Of a stretch of DNA of 64,000 nucleotides, positions 50,235 through 60,917 are shown one piece after another. The DNA is from Micropterix aruncella (lineage: Eukaryota; Arthropoda; Insecta; Lepidoptera; Micropterigidae), in contig OX155952.1 in the NCBI GenBank assembly GCA_944548615.1, forward strand, positions 496,001 to 560,000. Direction: 5' to 3'. The translations under genes were made by a program, and so were the position numbers. Within the stretch, counting starts at the first letter, position 1, and each line of letters opens with the position of its first letter. The notes under the pieces were generated by a model. The model worked only from the letters and a program-made list of their open reading frames with translations, did no database searches and was not told the origin of the DNA.

Positions 50235-50805
50235 TAACGTGATATAAATCATCGAGGTAACCATTTTATTTCCAAGGGTCTTTGTCGTCTAGATAATCAT
50301 TTATTTTATAGTAGCCCTTTGAGCACAGCTTCTTCTTAATAAATGACTTAAATTGTATCACAGATAAATTTTGCATGGTTTCTGGGACTTTATTGTAGAA
50401 GCGTATACCCTTTGAATGATTTTGTGGTTTTGGAGATTCGACTTTTATGGTCAGCAAGTTTGTTTTTATTTCTAGTATTGACACCATGCCTATCAGTTTT
50501 TTAAAAACAGTTCTTTATTTTTATGCACATACATTAAGTTTTCATAGATGTAATGAGATGCAAGTGTCAAAATATTGATTTCTTTAAATTTTCCGCGTAA
50601 CGACTTTCTAGCATTTAATTTATAAATAGCGCGGATGGCTCGTTTCTGTAGTATAAATATTTTATCAGCGTCAGCAGCATGACCCCACAGCAAGATGCCA
50701 TACGACATCAAGCTGTGAAAATAGCTGAAGTAAACCAGCCTCGCGGTGTCTATTTCATGTCTTATTTTGCGAGCTGTGTGTAGAAAAACTTTTCCCGCTA
50801 CTGAC
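50235..50805 (-). pseudogene. LINE ORF2 C-terminus on the minus strand, one frameshift
   Basis: From 50805: FLHTARKIRHEIDTARLVYF, FHSLMSYGILLWGHAADADK, QKRAIRAIYKLNARKSL and EINILTLASHYIYENLM, then after a frameshift and stop near 50490 FYNKVPETMQNLSVIQFKSF. The order is that of the post-catalytic region of Jockey/CR1-group reverse transcriptases. The piece resembles the 9741-10250 fragment (YFESILRYG, KRAIRIL, NILTL) more than the 60-kb LINE. Truncated before the palm. Confidence 0.82.
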
Positions 50806-50839
50806 TAAAGTATTAGGTCAATAACTATGTATGTGAATA

Positions 50840-51060
50840 ATTGCCTTTTACTTTCCTGGCCACCTAACCAACGAGGAGGAAAAGTATTGTGAAAGAGCTA
50901 TTTTTTTATGAGATGATATTCTTTTTTGTCCCCATTGAGACGATTAAGACCATTTCCAAATGGAAGTCTGACTGTGTGTCTGTCTGCCTTTCTGTCTGTG
51001 TGTCTATCGGAACCAATCGAGAAACTGGAGTAATCTGGTCGTAGTTACAAAAGATCTTAT
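50840..51060. repeat. Family C end joined to a family A scrap
   Basis: TTTACTTTCCTGGCCACC and a TCTGTCTG-rich tract match the 56.93-57.12 kb block. At 51008-51045 CGGAACCAATCGAGAAACTG and ATCTGGTCG match the middle of family A. Confidence 0.5.
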
Positions 51061-51454
51061 AGATCCAGGTGACATCAAGGGATGGAAACAAGCCCCCACA
51101 CCGTTTACATCATAAGCCTAAATTAAGTTAATCCTTGCACTCATTGCAAACTGAAACAGTGTGTTTCGCCACAAATGGCTTTCCTGCAGGAGACATTTAG
51201 ACATTTAGCAGCCTTGTTTATATTATGTTTCAAAACCTTTGAAATTAGTTGAAATCAATTGATAAATAATTTATTTACACAAAAAAAAATAAGCAAAATT
51301 ATTCATTACTTACCTTCAGTAACTTTTGACACGTAATCACTAAACATTAGTCGAGAGGCTAATATTTTTCCAAATCTCTGGAAGTAATAAGCGTGTGGAT
51401 GCAGTGCATGCGCACGGGTCACTAGTTAGCTCAATTACGATGGTACCAAAATTT

Positions 51455-51785
51455 TACTTTGTGGTTTCGGCCCTACAAGGCAACTGTGTACCGAATTTCA
51501 ACTCGAGAAACTTTTTCAACTCGACCAATTTCAACTCAAGAAACGGGAGAATTTCAACTCGAAAAAGTCCAATATATCCAGGTTGAAGTACAACTAACGC
51601 CCCCCCCCCCCTGGTGTGCCGATTTTAATCACAATCTTTTCAAGTCTTGCCATGACCAAATGATGCCTGCATGCCAAATCAAACGAATGAAGCGTTTGGG
51701 CGCTATTGTTGAAGAAAAGACACAGACTCACAGGAGAGCGTTTACAATACTTTCCCTCTGCCGAGAAAGTAAAAGACCTAAATAA
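51455..51785. repeat. Family C repeat with a tandem sub-repeat
   Basis: Resembles 25380-25695 (GTGTACCGAATTTCAACTCG, ATGCCTGCATGCCAAAT, GAAGCGTTTGGGCGCTAT). The word TTTCAACTCGA occurs several times at 51496-51562, and a C12 run lies at 51600. The 108-residue frame is not a gene. Confidence 0.55.
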
Positions 51786-52518
51786 AGGCCACTCGATAGA
51801 ATGAATTCGGTGTCTTATTTTTTATGTAAATATTGTTTAATTTGAAAAGTCATTCCCTCTCTTGCATAATTACTTGGTTGATCGGGATGCAAACGAATTC
51901 AGCATACTAAAGAACGCGTTCGCTACGTGCATAGTGTTCCACAACCGTATATTTTTACATACTTACGCTTAATTTTAAGCATTTCAGTCGAAAAACAATA
52001 CAAAAATCAAAAAGTTTTTATCCAACGTTAAATTAAAATGCTGAACATAGAGAGATAATAATAGTACATTCTACGAGCTCCACTTAAAAGAATAGTCAAA
52101 GAATGCGAGAAGGACCGTCAAGATTAAATCCATTTCTGCAAGTCCGTCGATTAAATGAAAAGAAAAGAATAGATTAAAAAACAGAAAAATACGAAAAGAA
52201 ACAAAAAAAGTTTTTTTTGCGTTTATTTAAGAGCGCGTGAAACTACAAAAATAACTTGTATTAACACGCGACAATTGTGTATTCATTCAAGTAGTCGTTT
52301 ATCTAATAGTATGCTTTCGTACAAAGTAGGTCTTTAATACGATGCTTGATTTTATTAAATTATAGCTCTAGATTTTTCCGATTAAATCTGTTTATACATT
52401 TAGTTCATTTAGTTCAGAAATGTATACATTGTCCCATAAAAGAAGTTTCGACCTTTTTTCATCAAAATTTGGGAAATGAAAGCTTATTTCTCTTTATGAT
52501 ATTATTCTAATCGCAATA
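51786..52518. other. Gene-free AT-rich interval
   Basis: Nothing recognised. Confidence 0.5.
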
Positions 52519-52732
52519 TCCTACTAATAAACGCGAAAGTTTGTAAGAATGTATGGATGTTTGTTACTCTGTCACGCAAAAACTACTGAATGGATTTTGA
52601 TGAAACTTTACAATAATATAGCTTACACATCAGAATAACACATAGGCTATAATTTATAAAGATATATAGTTTTCTATCATCATTATCACAATTTTCCATC
52701 ACCACGCGGGTGAAACCTTGGGGCGCAGCTAG
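52519..52732 (+). mobile_element. Non-autonomous Helitron, 214 bp
   Basis: It starts TC (TCCTACTAATAAACGCGAAA) and ends GGGCGCAGCTAG. It sits between A (52518) and T (52733), as Helitrons do. The text GTATGGATGTTTGTTACTC and CACGCGGGTGAAACC is of a widespread insect type. A truncated inverted copy is at 55784-55973. Confidence 0.85.
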
Positions 52733-54499
52733 TATAATATATTATTAATAATATTTATTCAAGATTATCTTTAAATAATATGTATTACTATATTATGGAA
52801 CATGTATTTACATAAAATTTTATTTACTATTATGACACCTTTCTTCCCAGTTCCCACCTCTCCCTATGCCTAGCTTCACACGTGCCGGGTGAATTCACCC
52901 GGCGTCGGTCCGACGCCGACATTGCCTTCACACGCAGTAGCCGATTCCGGGCCGATTTTCTCTGACCCGGGCAGTATAGTATGTTCTAAATGTGGGAGCC
53001 ATAAACGAATTGTGGCCTTGCTGCATCGGCGGCGTCGCGTCGCCGCCTCCAGAAAAAAAGTTATAGAATGTATAGGGCGCATCCTATGTTTCAAAAAAGA
53101 CACCTTGAGGGAGCTTTTTATACATTGTTCGGTGACTTATTAGAAAATGAGCAGAAATTTTCGCAGAAATTCTTTAACTAGTTTAGAATATATATCAATT
53201 CAGGAATTTGCATTGAAGTTTTGAAACCGGAAGGTTTCACGAGAGTTGTTGCCTCCATGCCGCTAAAAGAGCCTGTGTAATTTTGAAGCAAATATGATCG
53301 GAAGTTGTCTCTTTTCTATTTTCAGCTATAGCACAAATCATAAAATACTTAATTTTCACCGCTATATATCGATTGTTTAAAGCACAAACATTGTATGTCC
53401 ACTTTTAGTTGCTGCTATATTGTTTTTTTTTAAAGTAAATAATAATAACTACTCACCAAACTTGTTTTTGTCCTCACCACTCTCACATCGTCGTCGAATT
53501 TTGGATGAAGTGCTTGGCACGGGTCTTTAACATTTAAAGACTTAAAGTTTCGTTAACATTTTATTTTTATACTTTTGTAAAGTCTTGTCCCATAAAAGGC
53601 AGGGTGAGATTCTACTAAGGAGTCAAAATTTCCATGTCAGTTTTTTTCCGTCATTGCCGAAATAAAAATACAAGCGCCTATAAAGAACCTGTAGTTTTGA
53701 GGCAAATGTGATCGGGAGATGTCTCTTTTCCGTTTTCAGCTACAGCGCAAATCATACAATAGGTACTTATTTTTCACCGCTATATATTGATCGTTTAAAG
53801 CACAAACATTGTATGTCCACTTTTGCTTACTGCTGTTTTTTTATAAATATCTAATTACTCACCAAACTTGTTTTTCTCCTCGTCATACATATCTAGTCCA
53901 GTCAAAATCGGAATAAGAGATAATAAGCTGGAAACTTGTATACACCTTCATTTTAGCGTTCTATAAGTGGTCTCAAAAGTCTCATAAAATCTCGTGTCTG
54001 CGTCGTAAGTTATTCAAGGTCAAAGGTCACTAAAATCGTTTTTTCGCGATTATCTAGGTTTCTATAGCTCCAATGATGTTGACATCTATGATAAAAATGT
54101 AGAGCATACGATTTGCGACAAATTTTGTTCCAAACATTTTTATATGCGCTCAACCGTTTTTGAGATAGAGTGCGGAGAGCGCGCAGCGCTCAGCCATACA
54201 TACTGTAATTCCAGGTCAACTGTGAATCTCGGTAAATAATGCCCTGAATAAAGTTATTAAATCATTACATTATGATTAACAATTAATAATTTGTTTTATT
54301 TATTAGATGATAGGTACTTACATGTTATTTAACAACATTTTACTTTGTATATCTAATATATTCATTTAATATTGCTTACCTACTTTGTGTAATTCAAAAC
54401 TCATTTAATGAAATACTTACTGTATATCTTAATTTTATATTAATTTATCGAAAGTAGATTTTAAGTAGAAATAAAACAAGTAAAAATATTTTTTTTTCT

Positions 54500-54965
54500 T
54501 TATTTAGCAGCTGTATATTTATTACAATTTAAATTAATGCGGTGACATTTACAAATCTTTAAACATTTAATGTTATCTCTTTTTTCTTTTGAATATCTTG
54601 CATCAACGTGTTGTTCAGCAAAATGTAACGAAATGTTACAAAACTTCTCAATTTCTTCACAAATTGTATTTGTAGCGTACATAGCATAAACCTTGTTACA
54701 TAAAACACTTTCTTGAGTACTTTGACCTCGAGATACTCCTTGTTTTGTCTTCATAGAGTTCATAAGACTTTGTTCGATTGCCATATCCGCCCATGTACCA
54801 GATTTTTTTTTTCTGTTCGTTTTACAGTGAAGAATCCATTTTTAAAGTTCTCAAAAGTCTTTCTATCCGTTGTATTTTCCAATTTCATCATATCTTGAAG
54901 ATGTAAATGAGCAGATTGCGCATATAAAAAGTGACCACTAGCGTGAAAATACGGCGAGACTTATT
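54500..54965 (-). pseudogene. Uncharacterised protein inside the TIR element, frameshifted
   Basis: Minus-strand pieces in order: FHASGHFLYAQSAHLHLQ (near 54935), ENFKNGFFTVKRTEK, then after a frameshift at the A9 run near 54805 DMAIEQSLMNSMKTKQGVSR and FAEQHVDARYSKEKRDN (within 54784-54500). I recognise the layout (GH-LYA-S, F-V-R, D-IEQ-LM--K, RG) as a repeat-encoded protein family of unknown function found in many invertebrates. It appears to share its plan with the 40.8-41.5 kb protein (Y--S/R-W, then D---HE-N, then GG). It could be part of the element's own mobility gene or captured cargo. The upstream region to 55500 is unclear. Confidence 0.6.
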
Positions 54966-55783
54966 CTCAGTAGATGGTGCTCGATTCAAGAAATGAGGAT
55001 AGCAAACGGTATGGTACTTTGCTTCAGCTGCGATCAAGTCATACTCATAAAGTACACGATCTTTGACTAATTATCCTAAGGAATCCATTTGTTTTTCTGC
55101 TCTTTTGATGACATTACCTTTAAATTCCAAAGTACTTACGCTACTGATCGTGCGTCGGTACTTTTCTTTATGATGGTAAAGGTTTACCTTCTTCTAGGCG
55201 TCGTTTCGATGCTGCTATGGATTTTTTTACTAATGTACACTTTTCGACACTCAACATGCACAATCGGAGAGGTTAAAGTATTTAAGAAGTCTATGTGACC
55301 GTCATTTCTTTCGATACTTGCAGTTTTCCAAGTTTCAAGCCACGCACTACATTAACAGAATCACATTATAAAAGTGACTTCTCACAAATAAAACACGAAT
55401 CAGCCATAATTTTCAAAATTGTACGCTCGTCGTTGCCGAGATCTAAACGAAACAAAGAAACATCTGTCTCAAGATCTAATTATAAATAAAGAAAGGCGCA
55501 TACTGAGGGTACTGCATTCACAGGTATATATTTCATAGAAAAATATCGGATTATAGGGTTCAGCGTTCCCAGTTATAATCCTAATAGAAAAAGAAGTATT
55601 TTAGGGGTTACTCATTTAAAGGTAAAGTACTTAATTACTTTTCTACTTAAAAACTATTTCAAATAAATAATTATATATTATTAAAATATATAATAAGTAT
55701 TTTATTTAATGAGTTTTAAATAATACAAAGTAGGTAGGTAAGTAGGTACTATTAAATGAATATATTAGATACTATGGAATGAT

Positions 55784-55973
55784 GTGGTGATGGAAAATTG
55801 TGATAATGATGATAGAAAACCATGTGTATAAATTATAGCCTATGTGTTATTCTGATGTGTAAGCTATATTATTGTGAAGTTTAATCAAAATCAATTCAGT
55901 AGTTTTTGCGTGAAAGAGTAACAAACATCCATACATACATACAAACTTTCGCGTTTATAATATTATAGTAGGA
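55784..55973 (-). mobile_element. Truncated non-autonomous Helitron, inverted
   Basis: The reverse complement of 55973-55784 starts TCCTACTATAATATTATAAA and follows the 52519-52732 Helitron up to the ATGATGATAG region, losing the last 20-25 bp and the CTAG end. It interrupts the inner inverted repeat of the TIR element. Confidence 0.75.
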
Positions 55974-56837
55974 TAAGTAAAATGTTATCAAATACAATAG
56001 CTAATAGCTATTAAATAATACAAATTATTTATTGCTAATGATATTTAAATGATTTAATATTAGGGTATTACTCACCGGTATAATAAAGGGTATTACTCAC
56101 CGAGGTTCACAGTTGACCTTGCATTACAGTATGGCTGAGTGCTGCGCGCTCTCCGCCCTCCGCCCTCTATCTCAAAAACGGTTAAGCGCATAAAAAATGT
56201 TTCATACAAAATTTGTCGCAAATCGTATGCTCTACATTTTTTGTCATAGATGTTAACATCATTGGAGCTATAGAAACCTAGATAATTGCGAGAAACCAAT
56301 TTTGGTGACCTTTGACCTAGAATAACTTTCGACGCAGACACGAGATTTTATGAGACTTTTAAGACAACGTATAGAACGCTGAAATAAAGGTGTATACCAA
56401 TTTCCAGTTTATTATCTCTCATTCCGAGATTTACCCCCTTTTTTCGCTAAAGTGACTGCACTAATCGTTGAATTTTGGATCAAGCGCTTCGCACAAATCT
56501 TTCCAGCATTTTTCGTTAATATTTTGTTTTTATATGTTGCTAGAGTCTTGTCCCATAAGATGGGGCGAGATTCTACAAAGGTAATCGAAATTTCCATATC
56601 AATTTCTTCTGTCATTGTCGAAATAAAAACAAAACCTCCTGTAATCGCAATAACAGGCTGACTGACGGCCCGGCTAGCCGGCAGCCGCCCGGCAGGTAGC
56701 GATCGGCCCGACACCGGCCGATTTGACCGGCACGTGTGAAACGGTTGGTACTTGTCCATACAACACTACGCCACTAGCCGGCATCGGACCGGCGCCGGGT
56801 GGATTCACCCGGCACGTGTGAAGCGACAGTTTATGCT

Positions 56838-56905
56838 TCAAAAAAAAATACATGCGGCACTCGGGGACTGCCGCGGTAAAGCATAGCATTGCAATTATAA
56901 TTATT
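56838..56905 (-). repeat. Family B right-end fragment
   Basis: ACATGCGGCACTCGGGGACT and GCCGCGGTAAAGCATAGCAT are the inverse of the family B right end (CCGCGG...CCGAGTGCC). It sits 15 bp from the TIR element end. Confidence 0.7.
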
Positions 56906-56929
56906 TATTTATTTTATTTATGCAGTATG

Positions 56930-57440
56930 TAGATTTTACTTTCCTGACGACCTATCGGAAAGGAAAGTATTATGATCGCGCTAAAAAAACATTTTGAGAT
57001 GAAGATGGGAATATATATTTTGAGACTCCCTGAGACGATTGAGACTATTTCCAGACCGATCTCTGTCTGTATGTATGTCTGTATGTCTGTATGTCTGTAT
57101 GTCTGTATGTCTGTATGTATGTATTCTTCCACGATAGCGCCCAGACGCTTAATCGGATTGAGCTGAAATTTGGTATATAAGCTTCTGTTAACCGTCGGAG
57201 GAACCCATTAGTTTTTGCAGTCCCTACGCCCTACGGTTGTGGTACCTCCCATACAAATTTGGGGTTCCCGGCGAAAAAATTGTTTCCGCGATAGCGCCCA
57301 GACGCTTAATCTGTCTAAGTTAAAATTTGGCATAGAAGCTTGTGTTAACCATCGGAAGAACCTATTAGTTTTTGGGGTACTTACGACCAACGTTTGGGGT
57401 ACCTGCCATACAAATTTGGGGTACTAGAGTAAAAAATGTC
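56930..57440. repeat. Family C repeat with (CTGTATGT)n tract
   Basis: TTTACTTTCCTGACGACC starts it. Bases 57062-57124 are CTGTATGT tandem units. The unit GATAGCGCCCAGACGCTTAAT to CCATACAAATTTGGGGT then occurs twice in imperfect tandem (57133-57265 and 57290-57425). The small frames over it are artefacts. Confidence 0.6.
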
Positions 57441-57443
57441 GCT

Positions 57444-57500
57444 GTTTTTTCGCACCTCCCCGGATGCTATATTATAGTATCCGGGGAGGTGCGAAAAAAC
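57444..57500. repeat. Perfect 22-bp hairpin
   Basis: Arms 57444-57465 and 57479-57500 (starting GTTTTTTCGCACCTCCCC) are exact inverted repeats with a 13-base loop. It lies at the end of the family C block. Confidence 0.95.
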
Positions 57501-57586
57501 GTACATAGTATCCGCAGTACAAACTGGCGACTGGGGCAATTAGAGACAGTTAACATAGGAATGTTATCATGTCGATAAAATATTTA

Positions 57587-57745
57587 TCTATACTAATATT
57601 ATAAAGAGGTAAAGTTTGTGGTGTTGTAGGAAGTAATCTCTGGATCTAATGAACGATTTTGAAAATTCTTTTACCAATAGAAAGCCACATTATTTGTGAG
57701 TGTCATAAGTTATATATTAATCCGAAAAATGAAAAGACCTTTTCG
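57587..57745 (+). repeat. Lep1-like Helitron start, truncated
   Basis: Begins TCTATACTAATATTATAAA after A, as lepidopteran Lep1-type Helitrons do, and runs to AATGAAAAGA. The hairpin and CTAG end are missing. Confidence 0.65.
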
Positions 57746-58042
57746 TGGTAGTCGGATTTGCAAAGTAAGTCGGAGAATAAGCGGTCGAACAAAAACGTTT
57801 CTAACTAACACTGCCTTAGCGATGAGAGATATATGATTAAGTTCTAGAGAAAAGTTGTAGAGCTTGATAATGCCTACAGAAAAGTCAGCGACAGCATATG
57901 TCTAACTTTTATATTATGAATTCATCAAAATAAGTAAATTTATCGTCTCAAGTGTTTAAAACAAAAGACTTTTCCCTTTTACTGCATAAATAATTAAAGA
58001 GATAATACGACATAGGTATGGAACCGTATCGTAATCTGTACT

Positions 58043-58205
58043 TCTATACTAATATTATAAAGAGGTAAAGTTTGTGACGTTGTAGGAAGTAATCTCTGGA
58101 TCTACTGAACCGATTTTGAAAATTCTTTTACCAATAGAAAGCCACATTATTTGTGAGTGTCATAGGCTATATATTAATCCGAAAATTGAAAAGACTTTTA
58201 CCTGC
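58043..58205 (+). repeat. Lep1-like Helitron start, second truncated copy
   Basis: Same 160-bp segment as 57587-57745 with about 95% identity by eye, ending at AATTGAAAAGA. Both copies stop at nearly the same internal point, 456 bp apart. Confidence 0.65.
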
Positions 58206-58424
58206 TAAAATTAGATAGATAAAATTCCTAGATTTAGACAAAAGCGGTGAGTAAATACCGTAATAGGTGGTAAGTAGCTAACCGATTAGGACTATTAATT
58301 GTAGTAACCGTAACAGTTCGATTTCGACATTTTACGACGCTTTTGCCAAATTAGTTTTCGTCTACTTTAATTATTGTGCGTACTGTGTAGGTCATTAGGC
58401 ATTATTGATAACAAAATATTCTGC

Positions 58425-58460
58425 TATAAAAGGCTTAATGTCAAAAAGCATAACTCATTC
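58425..58460 (+). promoter_or_regulatory. TATA box and initiator
   Basis: TATAAAAG at 58425-58432 is followed by TCATTC at 58455-58460, which fits the insect initiator TCAKTY. The spacing from the TATA T to the initiator A (58457) is 32 bases, the normal RNA polymerase II arrangement. The first ATG lies 35 bases downstream. Confidence 0.65.
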
Positions 58461-58491
58461 GTTATACGAACTCTATTTGTGAATCTACATC

Positions 58492-58782
58492 ATGATGGAA
58501 AATTTTTGCAAAACTAATTTGACCAAGTCAAGAAGTGATGTTAACCAGCAAAGCCGGCATGTCATTCTCAACATTTATAAGTGGTTTCATAAGTTGAAAG
58601 AAGACCCTGATGTCATAAGGAAAATTGATTTTCAACAACCAAGAAAGTTGACAGCATTAGTTTGTGGAACGAGCGAACGAACTCTAGATCGAATTCGGAA
58701 TCGATTCAAAAATCTCCAGAACGAAGACCTGGCGAAAGCACATAATATAATTGACACCCATTCTCATGTTATTAATCTATAA
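58492..58782 (+). CDS. Small unknown protein, helix-turn-helix-like, behind a TATA promoter
   Basis: ATG at 58492 (tandem ATGATG, after a TATA box and initiator) opens a 96-residue frame. A basic N-terminus is followed by VILNIYKWFHKLKEDPD and RKLTALVCGTSERTLDRIRN, which looks like a helix-turn-helix of the kind at the N-terminus of some DDE transposases and regulators (L-A-VCG-SERT-DRI). It ends at TAA (58782). Immediately downstream the same frame reads DDSDSEHEYE and a stop, an acidic tail typical of such proteins, so the TAA may be a premature stop in a slightly longer ancestor. It is either a small gene or the first part of an unidentified transposon. No terminal repeats were found. Exact family not recognised. 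Confidence 0.55.
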   Translation: MMENFCKTNLTKSRSDVNQQSRHVILNIYKWFHKLKEDPDVIRKIDFQQPRKLTALVCGTSERTLDRIRNRFKNLQNEDLAKAHNIIDTHSHVINL

Positions 58783-58905
58783 GACGATAGTGATAGTGAA
58801 CACGAATATGAATAGCTTGCTGACTTTCTTTGTTCAGTTTTATTTATTTTTTGTATAACAATTATTTTATTGTCAACTATTATAAATTTGATACTTTTAT
58901 ATTTT

Positions 58906-60917
58906 AAGCTATTGCATAGCTTTTATCGCGGGCCTAGGCCAGCGCGGCGACCGAATGAAGAAATTTTTTAACGAAAATTATTGATTTTAAATTAAGAATT
59001 ACGTCTAAACGAGGAATGCTTACGATTCGAAAAAAATATATGTTAAACAGGAACATTTTCCTAATATTCTTAGCTTAGAATATTTTAAAATTTGTTTATA
59101 TTACATAGTGTAATTATTTTGTGAAATTAGGTCAAACCGAACACAAAAACGACTACTACGCAAATACTATCTGGCGTATTATTATGAAACCTGCACCATT
59201 TTAAAGATAATTTAATTATCTATCTTTTTATCTACGATTTTTTTCGAATAATCCGGTTTTTTCGCTTTATCGAATAAAAAATTCGTGCGCGGCGCTCTAT
59301 CGGAAGACGTTTAAATTATTCTGAATCATTAGCTTTCGCAGCCGCAAAAAAATCAACTTTTTCCGATAGAGCGCAGTTATCTGATATCAGAAAAAATAAA
59401 ATAAATAAATAATTATAATGCCGACAAGACATATCAGGAATGACATATCTATGCCGACAAGACATATCAGGAAAATTAATATCATTTGCTGATGACACTG
59501 TACTAATGTTTGAATCTGATACATGGGATTCGGTTTTTGACAAGGCAACAGCGGGTCTGCAACAAACGTACGACTGGCTGACTCATCATCTACTTACGCT
59601 GAATATCAAGAAGACTAAATACATGACATTTAGCATAGATGGGCGAAAGCAACCTGGACTTGATAAACAACTGACGGTACACAGCTGTGACAGAATGAAC
59701 TGCTTGTGCCAGCCTCTAGAGCGAACAACCACTATAAAGTACCTTGGAATTTTTATTGATAACTTTCTACGTTGGCACAAGGAAATAGACTTGACAACAC
59801 AGCGACTACGAAAACTAATATACGTCTTTAAAAACATCAGGAATATTCTTAGTCCGTCTATGCTGAAGATGACATACTACGCACTTGCACAGACTGTAAT
59901 CACTTACGGACAGATTGGTTGGGGTAGCGCTGCGATAACTATTCTTGATCCCCTAATAAAGGCCCAAAAAGCCCTAATTAGAGTAATCAACAAGAAACCT
60001 TACCGCTACCCTTCCGATTTACTATTTAATGAATTTCAAGTACTTGACATCAGACAATTATATATACGAACAATAGTACTCTACTACTACAGACATGACC
60101 TGGTGCCTCAGAATACCTCTATGCACAAGTACGATACCAGAAACCGTAATAACCAACCCCAACAAACTAAAAACTCAGCATACGGACAGCGACATTATGC
60201 ATTTCACTCGCCGAGGATTTACAATATGTTCATATCTGAGGTGGGGGGGAATGCATTGACGTCAACATCGACAGTCGTGCTGAAGAAAATGGTGGTGTGT
60301 TGGCTACTAAACAAAGGGAGAAGGGAATCCGAAAACCTATTTAAAATTCTTGTCTAAAAAAAAAATAGTATTATTGCTGTTGTTCTTTTTTTTGGTATTT
60401 TGCTCTACATATCTACGTTAACTACATATCTTCGTTATAATTATCATTAAGGTAAAAATATCTATCAATAATGTTATATATTATATATATATATATATTG
60501 TATATAAATATAATATTAGTGTTATATTACTATTATGTTATGTATATTGTATATGTGTATGTGTGTGTATATGTGTGTATGTTTATATATATACATGTGT
60601 ATATGTATGTATATATATATTATTATATTTTTTTTAAACACACGGCTGCTACTAGACATCCTTCACTAGACTACTGCCTCGACACAGGCCCAAGCCTAGT
60701 GAGGCAGTAAAATCCACATGAGCCTGTACCTTTTTTTTTTATCAATGATTAATTAAGTATTAATGTTAAGCACTACTAGTTTTTTAATCAATAGTTTGTA
60801 ATTAATTAATTATATGTTATTAATATGGATAAATAAAAAAAAATAAAAAAATTGCATAAGTTGTTAAAAATGCTATGCAGTAGCTTTACCGCGGCAGTCC
60901 CCGAGTGCCACACGTAT
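58906..60917 (+). mobile_element. Family B copy split by a LINE
   Basis: The left part 58906-59419 runs from AAGCTATTGCATAGC to AATTATAAT; the right part resumes at 60851 with ATTGCATAAGTTG and ends at CACACGTA about 60917. The internal hairpin (59294-59372) has lost most of one arm, unlike the other copies. The LINE inserted in the A/T-rich segment. Confidence 0.8.
59420..60850 (+). mobile_element. 5'-truncated LINE with open catalytic-box frame
   Basis: A 305-residue frame (59440-60357) begins with a duplicated start and contains KLISFADDTVLMFESDTW (catalytic FADD, residues 16-19), DWLTHHLLTLNIKKTKYM, IKYLGIFIDNFLRWHKEI, TYGQIGWGSAAITILDPLIK, ALIRVINKKPYRYPS and FQVLDIRQLYIRT. This is the palm motif C to the C-terminus of a Jockey/CR1-group reverse transcriptase with no stop, so the copy is young. 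Motifs A and B and the endonuclease are lost by 5' truncation. The 3' UTR has a CTGCCTC/GAGGCAG stem-loop (60673-60705) and an AAATAAAAAA tail merging with the family B target. Confidence 0.88.

Larger units (their letters stand above)
52874..56823. mobile_element. 3.95-kb terminal-inverted-repeat element with long subterminal inverted repeats
   Basis: The ends (52874-52918 and 56779-56823) form 45-bp inverted repeats with three mismatches, beginning CTTCACACGTGCCGGGTGAA. A second CACGTGTGAA-type word lies inside each end (52925, 56730). Further in, 53913-54243 and 56087-56431 are inverted repeats of about 330-345 bp, and AT-rich complementarity continues inward. Two direct duplications occur: 53265-53420 with 53690-53835, and 53490-53670 with 56460-56640. 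A decayed uncharacterised protein lies in the middle on the minus strand. No clear target duplication was seen, so the superfamily is open. Confidence 0.8.

Noticed and set aside
52874..56823. Assignment of the TIR element to PIF/Harbinger
   Set aside because: The end sequence is suggestive but no 3-bp target duplication or DDE protein was found.
57062..57124. CRISPR-like short tandem units
   Set aside because: CTGTATGT repeats have no spacers; it is a microsatellite.
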